In this document: one piece after another, positions 36,244 to 45,361 of the stretch
Position numbering within the stretch: the first letter of the stretch is position 1
Layout: every line of letters begins with the position of its first letter
NCBI RefSeq assembly: GCF_003576525.1
Contig: NZ_QWUA01000027.1
Location: 1 to 56,237, forward strand
Direction: 5' to 3'
Source: Rummeliibacillus sp. POC4
GTDB taxonomy: Bacteria; Bacillota; Bacilli; Bacillales_A; Planococcaceae
DNA length: 56,237 bases
Notes under the pieces: generated by a model
What the model was told of the DNA's origin: nothing
The model's input: the letters and a program-made list of their open reading frames with translations, nothing else
Databases searched by the model: none
Made by a program: the position numbers and the translations under genes

Positions 36244-37296
36244 ATGGAAAAACCATTAACAAAACAGTTATCATTTCTCGATCGTTATCTAACATTATGG
36301 ATTTTCCTTGCAATGGGTTTAGGTATTTTACTAAGTATTATAGTTCCTGATTTTAAGGATACATTAGATAAACTATCCGTCGGTACTACATCAATTCCGA
36401 TTGCAATTGGCCTTATTGTTATGCTTTATCCGCCACTTGCTAAAGTGAAATATGAAGAAATGTGGAGAGTATTTAAAGATTGGAAGATATTATTACTTTC
36501 TTTATTACAGAACTGGCTTTTAGGGCCATTTTTAATGTTCTTCTTAGCCATTATTTTTCTACATAATTATCCAGAATATATGGCAGGGCTTATCTTGATT
36601 GGTTTAGCACGTTGTATTGCGATGGTTATCGTGTGGAATGATCTAGCAAGAGGAGATAGTGAATATGTAGCTGGCTTAGTTGCTTTTAACTCCGTGTTCC
36701 AAATTCTATTCTATTCAACTTTTGCTTACTTCTTCTTGAATGTGATGCCTGGTTGGTTTGGTATGGAAAATTTATCTGTTTCAATCTCTATGTGGGAAAT
36801 CACCAAAAGTGTTCTGATTTATTTAGGCATTCCTTTTGCAGCAGGGATTCTCACACGTGTTATTGGGATTAAACTTAAGGGAAAAGATTGGTATCAAGAA
36901 AAATTTATCCCTAAAATATCTCCACTTACTCTAATTGCTTTGTTGTTTACAATCATCATGATGTTCTCATTAAAGGGAGATAAAATTGTTGCTCTACCAT
37001 TAGACGTATTACGTATTGCAATCCCATTATTGATATACTTCTTAATTATGTTTATTGTTTCATTCTTTGCATCGAAAAAAGCGGGTGCAAGTTATCCGGT
37101 AACAGCAGCACTCTCTTTCACAGCTGCTAGTAACAACTTTGAATTAGCGATTGCTGTGGCCGTAGCTGTATTTGGTATTAATAGCGGCGAAGCATTTGCA
37201 GCAGTTATTGGACCGTTAGTTGAAGTGCCTGTCTTAATAGCACTTGTAGGAGTGGCACTAAGATGGCAGAAGAAATACTTTAAAATTAAGTTGTAA
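36244..37296 (+). CDS. acr3: Arsenite efflux permease, ACR3 family
   Basis: A membrane protein of 350 residues with ten segments that pumps arsenite out. ACR3 marks include [37 protein letters not shown] (with the conserved functional Cys in ARCIAMV) and [15 protein letters not shown] with the conserved Glu. The correct start is ATG 36244 with GGTGAGG upstream; longer frames run back into arsR. It is placed between the repressor and the ArsDA chaperone-ATPase pair. Confidence 0.88.
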   Translation: MEKPLTKQLSFLDRYLTLWIFLAMGLGILLSIIVPDFKDTLDKLSVGTTSIPIAIGLIVMLYPPLAKVKYEEMWRVFKDWKILLLSLLQNWLLGPFLMFFLAIIFLHNYPEYMAGLILIGLARCIAMVIVWNDLARGDSEYVAGLVAFNSVFQILFYSTFAYFFLNVMPGWFGMENLSVSISMWEITKSVLIYLGIPFAAGILTRVIGIKLKGKDWYQEKFIPKISPLTLIALLFTIIMMFSLKGDKIVALPLDVLRIAIPLLIYFLIMFIVSFFASKKAGASYPVTAALSFTAASNNFELAIAVAVAVFGINSGEAFAAVIGPLVEVPVLIALVGVALRWQKKYFKIKL

Positions 37297-37397
37297 AGGA
37301 ATATTATTCTAGGAAGTTTCTGCTATCGGTAATCATATTAAAGAATAAGCTAAGATTTTTACATTCATATAAATTGCTTATGCAAGGAGCGGGAAAG

Positions 37398-37766
37398 ATG
37401 AAAAAAATTGAAATCTATGACCCAGCAATGTGCTGTGATAGTGGTGTATGTGGACCATCTATTGATCCCGAATTATTGCGTGTTTCATTTATTGTCAAAA
37501 ATCTCGAAAACAAAAACTATCCAATTACACGCCATAATCTATCAAGTGACCCCCAAGCATTTGTCGACAACTCAGAAGTAAATGAAATGCTTACTTCTGT
37601 TGGAGTAAATGAGCTACCTTATGTATTTTTGGATGATAAGTTGATGATGACAAATCGTTATCCAACAAATGAAGAGGTTGCAAAATGGACTGGGTTAGAA
37701 ATCTCAGAATTAACTAAAAAGCCGAAAGTACGATTATCTCTCCATACAAAAGGTGGCGGTCTATAA
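37398..37766 (+). CDS. arsD: ArsD arsenic metallochaperone
   Basis: 122 residues, thioredoxin-like fold. It carries arsenite to ArsA. The three conserved cysteines are in DPAMCCDSGVCGPS near positions 12, 13 and 18. The extra C-terminal Cys pairs of the E. coli plasmid ArsD are absent. ATG 37398 follows AAGGAGCGG; the ATG at 37374 lacks a site. It overlaps arsA by one base (TAATG), so they are coupled. Confidence 0.85.
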   Translation: MKKIEIYDPAMCCDSGVCGPSIDPELLRVSFIVKNLENKNYPITRHNLSSDPQAFVDNSEVNEMLTSVGVNELPYVFLDDKLMMTNRYPTNEEVAKWTGLEISELTKKPKVRLSLHTKGGGL

Positions 37767-39541
37767 TGGAACGCTTTACAAAATCACATTATCCTAAGTC
37801 CAAATATGTATTTTTTACTGGAAAAGGTGGTGTGGGTAAAACTTCTGTTGCAAGTAGCCTAGCTTATTCAATTGCTAGCGAACAAAAGCGCGTTTTATTA
37901 GTTAGTACAGACCCGGCAAGTAATTTACAAGATATTTTCAATCAGCCGTTAACGAATGAACCTTCTTTAATTCATGGTACGACATCGTTATATGCATTGA
38001 ATTTAGACCCTGTGCAAGCTGCTAATGATTATAAAGAACAAGTAATAGCTCCTTATAGAGGGAAATTACCCGATGTAGCCATTCAATCTATGGAGGAGCA
38101 AATGTCAGGAGCCTGTACTGTTGAAATTGCAGCTTTCAATCAATTCTCAGCACTCTTAACAGATCAAAAGGTTCAAGAAGAATTTGACATCATTATTTTT
38201 GATACAGCCCCTACTGGTCACACTTTGCGCTTACTACAACTTCCAATGGCCTGGAGTGGATTTTTAGCTGATAATTCATCTGGAGCATCTTGTCTAGGAC
38301 CTCTAGCTGGATTAGAAGGGAAAAAGCAAATGTACAAAAAGGCAGTTGACGTTTTATCAAATGCCGATCTAACTACATTAATACTTGTTACACGTCCTGA
38401 TACTAATCCGTTAAAAGAGGCTGCAAGAGCATCAAAAGAACTTTCAGATATTGGAATTGAAAATCAACAGCTAATAATTAATGGATTACTAGAGGTTCCT
38501 GATTCAGAAGATGCTTATGCTAGTGCTTTCTATAAGCGTCAACGTTCAGCTATGGAAAATATGCCTGTAGAATTATCAAATTTACCTACCTATACCTTGC
38601 CGCTCGTTCCATACACCATTACATCATTAAATCGAATGGGTGCTTGGTTCAATAATATAGACATCAATGAAAGCTTACCTGATATTACAAGTGAGGATTA
38701 TTCACCCCATTCATTATCGATTCATCAGTTAATCGAGGAGATTATGGAAGATTCGAAACGTATTATTTTTACAATGGGAAAAGGTGGCGTTGGTAAAACC
38801 ACAGTCGCAACACTTGTCGCTTTAGGACTTGCAGAAAAAGGTGAGCGCGTTCATTTAACAACAACAGATCCTGCTGCACACATTAAGTGGGTATTAGGAG
38901 ATAATAAGCCCTCAACATTAACGATTAGTAATATTGATCCGAACACAGTTTTAACATCTTATAAAAAAGAAGTATTACAAAAAGCAAGCGAATCAATGGA
39001 TGAGGAGGGACTTGCCTTTGTTCGAGAAGATTTAGAATCTCCTTGTACAGAAGAAATTGCTGTATTTAGAGCCTTTGCTGAAGTTATTGAATCCCACCCC
39101 GATGAAATTATCGTAATAGATACGGCTCCTACTGGTCATACCTTGTTGTTACTTGATTCTACGGAGAGCTATCATAAGGAAATAAGTCGTACTTCAGGTG
39201 AGGTTCCAATTGCTATACAGCATTTGTTACCTACATTGAGAGATAAAGATAAGACATCGATACTTATTACAACATTACCTGAGGCAACACCTGTTTATGA
39301 AGCAGCTCGTTTACAAAATGATTTAAAACGTGCGGGATTAAATGTTTCCCATTGGATTGTCAACCAATCATTTATCAATATAAAGACAGTAAATCCTTTA
39401 CTATCTCAAAAGGCAAAACATGAAGTTAAATGGTTAGAGAAAATCAATACTTTATCAAATAATCATACTGTCATAATCCCTTGGAGTCTTAAAGAACCAA
39501 CAGGATTAGATGGATTACACACATTATTGGAGGAAAAATAA
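37766..39541 (+). CDS. arsA: ArsA arsenite-transport ATPase
   Basis: 591 residues made of two homologous halves, each with a deviant Walker A: GKGGVGKTS near 19-27 and GKGGVGKTT in the second half near 336. DTAPTGHTLRLL and DTAPTGHTLLLL are the signal-transduction motifs. Metal-site cysteines are visible in SGACTVE, SGASCLGP and ESPCTEE. It drives arsenite extrusion with the efflux permease. Pairing ArsA with ACR3 rather than ArsB is found in a number of Gram-positive operons. Confidence 0.88.
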   Translation: MERFTKSHYPKSKYVFFTGKGGVGKTSVASSLAYSIASEQKRVLLVSTDPASNLQDIFNQPLTNEPSLIHGTTSLYALNLDPVQAANDYKEQVIAPYRGKLPDVAIQSMEEQMSGACTVEIAAFNQFSALLTDQKVQEEFDIIIFDTAPTGHTLRLLQLPMAWSGFLADNSSGASCLGPLAGLEGKKQMYKKAVDVLSNADLTTLILVTRPDTNPLKEAARASKELSDIGIENQQLIINGLLEVPDSEDAYASAFYKRQRSAMENMPVELSNLPTYTLPLVPYTITSLNRMGAWFNNIDINESLPDITSEDYSPHSLSIHQLIEEIMEDSKRIIFTMGKGGVGKTTVATLVALGLAEKGERVHLTTTDPAAHIKWVLGDNKPSTLTISNIDPNTVLTSYKKEVLQKASESMDEEGLAFVREDLESPCTEEIAVFRAFAEVIESHPDEIIVIDTAPTGHTLLLLDSTESYHKEISRTSGEVPIAIQHLLPTLRDKDKTSILITTLPEATPVYEAARLQNDLKRAGLNVSHWIVNQSFINIKTVNPLLSQKAKHEVKWLEKINTLSNNHTVIIPWSLKEPTGLDGLHTLLEEK

Positions 39542-39542
39542 A

Positions 39543-39827
39543 ATGAACATGACTGAAAATGCAAAACAATATATCTTAAGTGCGATGAAAGAAAATAATG
39601 CTGATACACTTCGCTTTTATGGAGTTGCTGGATGTTGTGGTATGAATCTAGCTGTTGGACTCGTGCCAGCTGAAGAAGGCGATCAAATCGAAAAAGTAAA
39701 CGATGTTAATATTGCAATCATGCCTGAAATGGCCCAAGAGTTACAAAATGTAACGATTAATGTAGAAGAACAAGATGGAGAAATGGGTTTAGTATTAGAG
39801 GGCTACGCACCAAGTTGCGGTTGCTAA
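39543..39827 (+). CDS. IscA/HesB-like cysteine protein in the ars operon
   Basis: 94 residues with the pattern of an A-type Fe-S or HesB-fold protein: LRFYGVAGCCGMNLAVGLV in the middle and YAPSCGC at the C-terminus, giving two cysteine clusters. True IscA has one middle Cys and CGC at the end; here the middle site is GCCG. It could bind Fe-S, iron or arsenite. It starts 1 bp after the arsA stop and is cotranscribed. Its role in arsenic resistance is unproven. Confidence 0.65.
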   Translation: MNMTENAKQYILSAMKENNADTLRFYGVAGCCGMNLAVGLVPAEEGDQIEKVNDVNIAIMPEMAQELQNVTINVEEQDGEMGLVLEGYAPSCGC

Positions 39828-39836
39828 GGATATAAG

Positions 39837-40043
39837 ATGACAGTTAATCATGCTAGCACATTATCGGTAGATTATTTTAAACGTTATTTGGAGCTTGTGA
39901 TGAATGCAAGGCAATTTTCTTTAAAAGAAGCAAGTCAATATATGACTGAACAATTTTTTCGAGGTAACCCTAATTTATATGGAGAAAACACCGCCTTACA
40001 TTTTAAGAAAGCAATAGTGCAAATAGAAAAGAAGGGGTATTAA
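39837..40043 (+). CDS. 68-aa protein of unknown function in the ars operon
   Basis: Small soluble helical protein (VDYFKRYLELVMNARQF, LKEASQYMTEQFFRGN). No cysteine, so it is not a metal-site protein itself. ATG 39837 follows AAGGA with 6 nt spacing, and its stop directly precedes the ATG of the flavoprotein, so the three extra genes are tightly packed. I recognise no family. Confidence 0.6.
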   Translation: MTVNHASTLSVDYFKRYLELVMNARQFSLKEASQYMTEQFFRGNPNLYGENTALHFKKAIVQIEKKGY

Positions 40044-41474
40044 ATGAAAGAAATTAAACTGTTTAATATAACAAAGCAATCATCTTGCTGTGGGTCAGAA
40101 TCTACTACGACTTCATGTTGTTCATCAGAAACAGTAAATGAAACATCTTGCTGTTCTTCTCCTGAAGTTAAGACGACAGAAGCGACTAACCCAATACAAT
40201 TTAATTTGGATTTACCAGTTGCTATTATCGGTGCTGGTCCTATTGGTCTTGCTGCAGCAGCAAATTTAGCAATACAAAAAGTACCATTTATCGTTTTAGA
40301 GTCAGGTCAACAAGTAGCTGAAAATATTCGTAAATGGCAACATGTGCATTTGTTTAGTCCTTGGCAATACGATATAGATAAAGCAGCACGTAAGTTATTA
40401 GAAGAAACGGATTGGCAATCACCTCAGGATGATCTCTTACCAACAGGTAAAGAATTAATAGATCAATATTTAAAACCATTAAGCGAATTACCTATATTAA
40501 AAGAATCCATTCGTTACAACTCAAAGGTGGTTTCTATTTCTCGTAAAGAAAACGATAAAATGAAATCATTAAATCGTGAAAAACAACCATTTGAAATCTA
40601 TGTAGAACGCAATCATAGTGTAGAGATAATAGAAGCTCGTGCCGTTATTGATGCAACTGGAACTTGGGGAAATCCTAATCCAGCAACATCGAATGGTGTT
40701 TGGCTTGCTTCTGAAAAAGAATGCCAAGATCATATTGAATATGGAATACCAAATGTTAAGGAAAATACAAATCGCTATGCAAATAAGACAATTGCTGTAA
40801 TTGGTGGTGGCCATTCAGCTATTAACACATTATTAGAATTAGCCGAACTTCAAATCGAATATCCACAAACAAAATTATTATGGATTCTACGTAAAAAACA
40901 TGTAGCGGATGCTTTCGGAGGAGAAGAAAAGGATGCATTAGAAGCTCGTGGTGCATTAGGTACTAAAATCCATTCATTAGTCGATTCAGGTAAAGTTAAA
41001 GTCTATACACCATTTTATACAATGCAAGTCAAAGCATTAAACGAACAATTGGAGCTTGTAGGACGTTATCATGATGAAATCATTTCTATAAAGGAAATTG
41101 ATGAGTTAATCGTTAATACTGGTAATCGCCCGGACTTTTCAATTGAGCAAGAACTCCGATTATCTATTGACCCAGCTACAGAAAGCGTAGAAGCACTTGC
41201 ACCACTCATCGATCCAAACGTTCACAGTTGTGGTACAGTTCGACCTCACGGAGAAGCAATTCTTCGTCAACCTGAACAAGGATTGTATATTGTTGGGATG
41301 AAGAGTTATGGACGTGCACCTACTTTCTTAATGGCAACTGGGTATGAACAAGTACGCTCGATTACAGCTTATCTTGCAGGAGATATAGAAGCTTCAAAAC
41401 GTGTCGAGCTTGATTTACCTGAAACTGGTGTATGTAGTACTAACCCAAATAATACAGGGGCATCATGTTGTTAA
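40044..41474 (+). CDS. FAD/NAD(P)-dependent oxidoreductase with Cys-rich tails (ars operon)
   Basis: A flavoprotein of 476 residues of the flavin monooxygenase/thioredoxin-reductase-like group. FAD site: AIIGAGPIGLAAAANL near 60-75; NAD(P) site: IAVIGGGHSAINTLLEL near 250. The first 45 residues hold three Cys pairs (SSCCGS, TSCCSS, TSCCSS) and the protein ends in GASCC, likely metalloid-binding tails. Similar proteins appear in ars clusters (ArsO-like), but the reaction is not settled. Start ATG 40044 follows GAAGGGG and abuts the previous stop. Last gene before the terminator. Confidence 0.75.
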   Translation: MKEIKLFNITKQSSCCGSESTTTSCCSSETVNETSCCSSPEVKTTEATNPIQFNLDLPVAIIGAGPIGLAAAANLAIQKVPFIVLESGQQVAENIRKWQHVHLFSPWQYDIDKAARKLLEETDWQSPQDDLLPTGKELIDQYLKPLSELPILKESIRYNSKVVSISRKENDKMKSLNREKQPFEIYVERNHSVEIIEARAVIDATGTWGNPNPATSNGVWLASEKECQDHIEYGIPNVKENTNRYANKTIAVIGGGHSAINTLLELAELQIEYPQTKLLWILRKKHVADAFGGEEKDALEARGALGTKIHSLVDSGKVKVYTPFYTMQVKALNEQLELVGRYHDEIISIKEIDELIVNTGNRPDFSIEQELRLSIDPATESVEALAPLIDPNVHSCGTVRPHGEAILRQPEQGLYIVGMKSYGRAPTFLMATGYEQVRSITAYLAGDIEASKRVELDLPETGVCSTNPNNTGASCC

Positions 41475-41527
41475 AGTAAATATGTAAATAGTTATGTTAA
41501 GTATCAAGTCGCTATATCAATACCAAC

Positions 41528-41559
41528 AAAAAAGAGCTTGGGGTATCCAAGCTCTTTTT
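41528..41559. terminator. Terminator of the ars operon
   Basis: AAAAAGAGCTTGG / CCAAGCTCTTTTT hairpin with A- and T-runs on the two sides. It may also end the MFS gene from the other strand. Confidence 0.88.
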
Positions 41560-41647
41560 ACTATACTGAAGTTACTCTAGGTCTAAAAATACACAAACTA
41601 TTAAGAAATCAATTGAAAAATGGAGCAGTTAGTCTTTTAGTAATTTA

Positions 41648-42853
41648 TTATTCCATCACATTTCTAGTAAACAATTGTTTATTTGTATGAACAATGATAC
41701 TTATGATCGCAAACAATAGCCCCGAAATAACGAATACGACTCTAATCCCAAACAAATCTGCTATCATTCCCATAACAAGAGAACTCACGCCGAAAATCCC
41801 AGTTCCAATCGCACCTAATGATGTATAAACAGTTGCCAACCGTTCTTTTGAAACACTAGTTTGAATAACGGATTGTTGAGGAATATTCTTGATTTGCCCG
41901 AAAATACCTGTACAGAGCGCTAAAAGTAAGGCAATGATTGGACTACTATTTAGACCAAATAAGATGATGACGAAGAAACTGGCGAATGAACCGACAAATA
42001 TAAAAGTTCCTAATCTCTTTTCAACAAAAGAGGAAAATTTAATACAATAAATACTCCCTAAAATCATACCTATAAAGAATGCTCCGTTGATAAATCCCCA
42101 CCATTTCTCATCGACGTTCAAAGCATCGTTGACAAACACATATAAAATGGCAGCAATCCAAACAGTTCCTGCAATAGTTTCGAGAAAGTCAGTCCAAGCA
42201 ATCTTTCTTAATACAGGCGTATTAGATAAAGTTTTCCATCCTTCACTAATCTGTTCTAGAACCCCTTTTTGCTCAATTGGTTTATGATGTACACTTTCTA
42301 AAAGGCACATTAAGATACTTGCAATGACGAATAAACATCCAACTAACCAAACAAGTTGCTGAGAACTCATCACAAGTAAAAATAAACTTCCTACGAACCA
42401 CATAACTGCTTGTATGACCTGCGTTACAGTATCGGCCATTCCATTAGCTCGAATTAGATGTTCTGGTTTAACATAGTATGGGATTAATGTTTGTATAATC
42501 GGATTTGCGCAACCATCAAAAAAAGCAATCAATCCTATTATTATAAAGATTAAATAGTAATTAGATGCCGTAATATGCAGTAACAATATACCTAAAATAA
42601 CAAGTAAAATCGTTTTTCCAATCTGCGAACAAGCCAACAACCATTTCAGATTTACTTTTCCAACTAGAATAGGTGTCAGTAGACTAGATATAAACATAGA
42701 AGTAGTAATCGTAAATGGTACAAGTGATGATGTAGTTGCAGAGCCCGTTAAAACAAAAATCGTACTTATAATACTAACCATATATAATACATCGCCTATA
42801 TTAGCGATTGACTGACCTAAAAGTAATAAAGAAAAATTTCTATTAACTTTCAT
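41648..42853 (-). CDS. MFS family exporter
   Basis: A membrane transporter of 401 residues with twelve segments, of the MFS_3 type (macrolide or siderophore exporter-like). The opening LLLGQSIANIGDVLYMVSI and the central loop (about 190-215) are typical. ATG 42853 has GGGGGA 7 nt upstream; this site can pair with an upstream leader element. Substrate unknown. It converges on the ars operon but shares no operon with it. Confidence 0.8.
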   Translation of the reverse strand: MKVNRNFSLLLLGQSIANIGDVLYMVSIISTIFVLTGSATTSSLVPFTITTSMFISSLLTPILVGKVNLKWLLACSQIGKTILLVILGILLLHITASNYYLIFIIIGLIAFFDGCANPIIQTLIPYYVKPEHLIRANGMADTVTQVIQAVMWFVGSLFLLVMSSQQLVWLVGCLFVIASILMCLLESVHHKPIEQKGVLEQISEGWKTLSNTPVLRKIAWTDFLETIAGTVWIAAILYVFVNDALNVDEKWWGFINGAFFIGMILGSIYCIKFSSFVEKRLGTFIFVGSFASFFVIILFGLNSSPIIALLLALCTGIFGQIKNIPQQSVIQTSVSKERLATVYTSLGAIGTGIFGVSSLVMGMIADLFGIRVVFVISGLLFAIISIIVHTNKQLFTRNVME

Positions 42854-42919
42854 GGATATATCCCCCGATATTATTAATTCAATTCAAGAATAAGAGGGAA
42901 TATTAAATTGGACTAATCA

Positions 42920-43036
42920 TTAAAATTTAGCTCCTTTTCTAGCGGATAAATCTGGGGGATATAGATTTATCACAAATTGTTTAACCTTATCTTTTGTATC
43001 AATTAGTTTAATTAGATTACTTAATTCCATAAGCAT
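42920..43036 (-). CDS. Possible 38-aa leader ORF before the MFS gene
   Basis: The frame starts at ATG 43036 (or 43030) and reads MLMELSNLIKLIDTKDKV to RKGAKF. The ribosome site is weak. Its codons run through the anti-SD hairpin at 42945-42971, so translation would open it. It may equally be a remnant or chance frame. Confidence 0.35.
   Translation of the reverse strand: MLMELSNLIKLIDTKDKVKQFVINLYPPDLSARKGAKF
42945..42971 (-). promoter_or_regulatory. Hairpin exposing an anti-Shine-Dalgarno loop in the MFS leader
   Basis: On the MFS mRNA strand GATAAATC and GATTTATC form a perfect 8-bp stem. Its 11-nt loop, TATATCCCCCA, contains ten bases exactly complementary to GGGGGATATA (42857-42866), the ribosome site of the MFS gene about 90 nt downstream. 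A loop-to-SD contact would block translation. Confidence 0.5.
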
Positions 43037-43172
43037 TTTTGTTAAATAAGAAATCACTTCTTTAAATATAATATCACAAAATTAATAATTTTCTTATAAT
43101 AAATGTTGCATCACAATTTTACCTTACTTAGATAAAACAGCAGTACATACTGAACGAAATAGGAGGATTTAA

Positions 43173-43670
43173 ATGGGGGAGCATATTGAAATTAGAGAGA
43201 TGTTAGATACAGATTGGCCAATGGTGAAGAAAATTTATGTAGAAGGAATTGCTACAGGAAATGCAACATTTCAGACTGAAGTACCAACTTTTGAAGAGTG
43301 GACTACATCACATCATCCTACATGTAGAATGGTTGCTGTAAACAAAAAGAATGTAGTTGGATGGATTGCCATAAGCCCAGTATCTAAGCGAGTTGTATAT
43401 AAAGGTGTTGGAGAAGTTAGTATCTATGTGTCCACAAAAGTAAAAAACAAAGGAATAGGAACTTTATTACTTTTAAAATTGATAGAGGAAAGTGAAAAAC
43501 ACGGATTTTGGACTTTACAATCTTCAATTTTCAAAGAAAACATAGCAAGTATAAAATTGCATAAAAACCAAGGATTCCGAGAAGTGGGGTTTCGTGAAAA
43601 GATTGCGCAACATAATGGTATGTGGAGAGATGTTTTGTTATTAGAACGTAGAAGTAAAAAGGTCAATTGA
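43173..43670 (+). CDS. Phosphinothricin-acetyltransferase-like GNAT
   Basis: 165 residues of the PAT branch of GNAT enzymes. Family elements: IYVEGIATGNATFQTEVP near 22-40, GWIAISPVSKR near 64-75, the acetyl-CoA loop VKNKGIGTLLL, and SIKLHKNQGFREVGFREKI at the end. Such enzymes acetylate phosphinothricin, methionine sulfoximine or amino acids. ATG 43173 follows AGGAGG. Single gene. Confidence 0.82.
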   Translation: MGEHIEIREMLDTDWPMVKKIYVEGIATGNATFQTEVPTFEEWTTSHHPTCRMVAVNKKNVVGWIAISPVSKRVVYKGVGEVSIYVSTKVKNKGIGTLLLLKLIEESEKHGFWTLQSSIFKENIASIKLHKNQGFREVGFREKIAQHNGMWRDVLLLERRSKKVN

Positions 43671-43734
43671 GTTAAAAAAGATATTATGACGAACCATCTA
43701 GCTTTAGTTACGAATTCGATTCATTACATTAAAA

Positions 43735-43770
43735 ATAAAAAACCACCCGCAACGAGGAGAGTGCGGGTGG
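43735..43770 (-). terminator. Terminator of the dctP gene
   Basis: CCACCCGCA and TGCGGGTGG form a GC-rich stem; read on the minus strand it is followed by TTTTTTATTTTT. Confidence 0.9.
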
Positions 43771-43821
43771 CGATATCGAAAGTCATTGTCGAGGAGATCG
43801 AGTTCCTTTCATGACGTTCTG

Positions 43822-45108
43822 CTAGTGAGCATGTGCATTTTCATGCGCAATTTTAATCTCTTCTTCTAAATGGTGATGCTGTTCTGGACTATATTCTTTT
43901 TCCATTTTGGCAACGACAACTGTTGCAACTGAATTACCGATGATGTTCGTTATTGCACGAGCTTCAGACATGAAGCGGTCAACACCGATTAGTAAAGCAA
44001 TACCTTCAACAGGAATCATTGGGAATGCAGCTAATGTTGCTGCCAACGTGATAAATCCTGAACCAGTTACCCCTGCAGCACCTTTAGAGGTAATCATTAA
44101 AATCCCTAATAAGTAGATTTGTTGCCATAGGGATAGGTCAACATTGTAAGCTTGTGCGATAAACATAGCAGCCATTGATAAGTAAATAGATGTACCATCT
44201 AAGTTGAAAGAATATCCGGTCGGAACAACTAGTCCAACTACTTGTTTTGAACAGCCGAATTTTTCAAGCTTCTTCATAATTAATGGTAAGGCTGATTCCG
44301 AAGAAGATGTTCCTAATACTAGGAACAATTCATCTTTAATATAATTGATGAATTTTAAAATATTAAAGCCAAAGAATTTTGCGATTAAACCAAGTACCAC
44401 GATAACAAAAAGTGCCATTGTCGTATAGACACCAAGCATTAGTTTACCTAGAGACCATAATGATGATAACCCGAAGTTACCAATTGTAAATGACATAGCG
44501 CCAAATGCACCGATAGGAGAAAGCTTCATAACCATATTAATGATTTTAAAGAAGATTTCTGAAACTTGTTCGCAAAGTTTAATCACTGGTTTTACTGGTT
44601 CACCAATTGATGCAGCGGCTACCCCAAATAGAATTGCGCAGAATAGTACTGGCAATAATTCGCCGTTTGCAAGAGATCCAAAAAAGTTATCTGGAATAAT
44701 GTTTGTGATAAATGCTACAAAACCATGATTTGATTCGGCAGCTTGTTTAGTGAACTGAGTAACTGCACCAGCATTAGCTGAAGATGTATCTAAACCCCTA
44801 CCTGGTTGAATAATGTGAACAACAACTAAACCGATTGCTAATGCAATGGAAGAAACTATTTCAAAATAGATCAGTGCTTTCCCACCGATTGTGCCAACTT
44901 TCTTCAAATTCCCCATGCCACCGATTCCGGTAACAACTGTTAAGAAAATAATTGGAGCGATTAACATTTTGATTAATTTAATGAAAATGTCCGCTAATAC
45001 TTTTAGTTGAGCAGCGAAGCTAGGGAATAATACACCAACAATAATCCCTAAAATAATTGCACAAATAACTTGTACGGTTAAGTTTTTAAAATTAATTCTC
45101 ATATCCAT
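43822..45108 (-). CDS. dctP: C4-dicarboxylate:cation symporter (copy 2, dct locus)
   Basis: A DAACS symporter of 428 residues, paralogue of the protein at 13423. It carries the same signature loops ([42 protein letters not shown]) and ends in a His-rich tail ([18 protein letters not shown]) not present in copy 1. Together with the binding protein, kinase and regulator just upstream it reproduces the B. subtilis dctB-dctS-dctR-dctP set, which imports succinate, fumarate and malate. Upstream it has the shared 40-bp element and a perfect cre match. Confidence 0.9.
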   Translation of the reverse strand: MDMRINFKNLTVQVICAIILGIIVGVLFPSFAAQLKVLADIFIKLIKMLIAPIIFLTVVTGIGGMGNLKKVGTIGGKALIYFEIVSSIALAIGLVVVHIIQPGRGLDTSSANAGAVTQFTKQAAESNHGFVAFITNIIPDNFFGSLANGELLPVLFCAILFGVAAASIGEPVKPVIKLCEQVSEIFFKIINMVMKLSPIGAFGAMSFTIGNFGLSSLWSLGKLMLGVYTTMALFVIVVLGLIAKFFGFNILKFINYIKDELFLVLGTSSSESALPLIMKKLEKFGCSKQVVGLVVPTGYSFNLDGTSIYLSMAAMFIAQAYNVDLSLWQQIYLLGILMITSKGAAGVTGSGFITLAATLAAFPMIPVEGIALLIGVDRFMSEARAITNIIGNSVATVVVAKMEKEYSPEQHHHLEEEIKIAHENAHAH

Positions 45109-45138
45109 TCCTTCTTTGTGTGTGATGTGTTTCTTCGT

Positions 45139-45152
45139 TGTTATCGCTTACA
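45139..45152 (-). promoter_or_regulatory. cre site upstream of dctP
   Basis: On the gene strand TGTAAGCGATAACA fits the cre pattern TGNAANCGNWNNCA at every fixed position. It lies between the likely -10 (TATGAT) and the start codon, a road-block position. Confidence 0.65.
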
Positions 45153-45185
45153 AAATTATCATACTCCTATAATTCTCAAATCTAT

Positions 45186-45225
45186 TATTATGGTTATAAA
45201 ACTCTTTTTGGTCATTTTGGTCTTA
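45186..45225 (-). promoter_or_regulatory. Conserved 40-bp dct upstream element, copy B (probable DctR site)
   Basis: The same element as at 14789-14828, differing at 3 of 40 positions and ending 78 bp from the dctP start. Its position upstream of a promoter with a poor -35 fits an activator site. Confidence 0.68.
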
Positions 45226-45361
45226 AAAGTTATATAGGCTTTAAATTGTCGAGTAAATTCAGTCATATCAAGCTATAAGAAAAAGCCGAGAATAAATTCC
45301 CGACTTAAAAATTTTTTCATTATTTAATCAATTAAACTCATTTTGTACTAAAACAGTATAC

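Noticed and set aside
45280-45305. GCCGAGAAT / ATTCCCGAC as a strong terminator of dctB
   Set aside because: The stem is imperfect; it may terminate weakly, but I did not list it as a feature.
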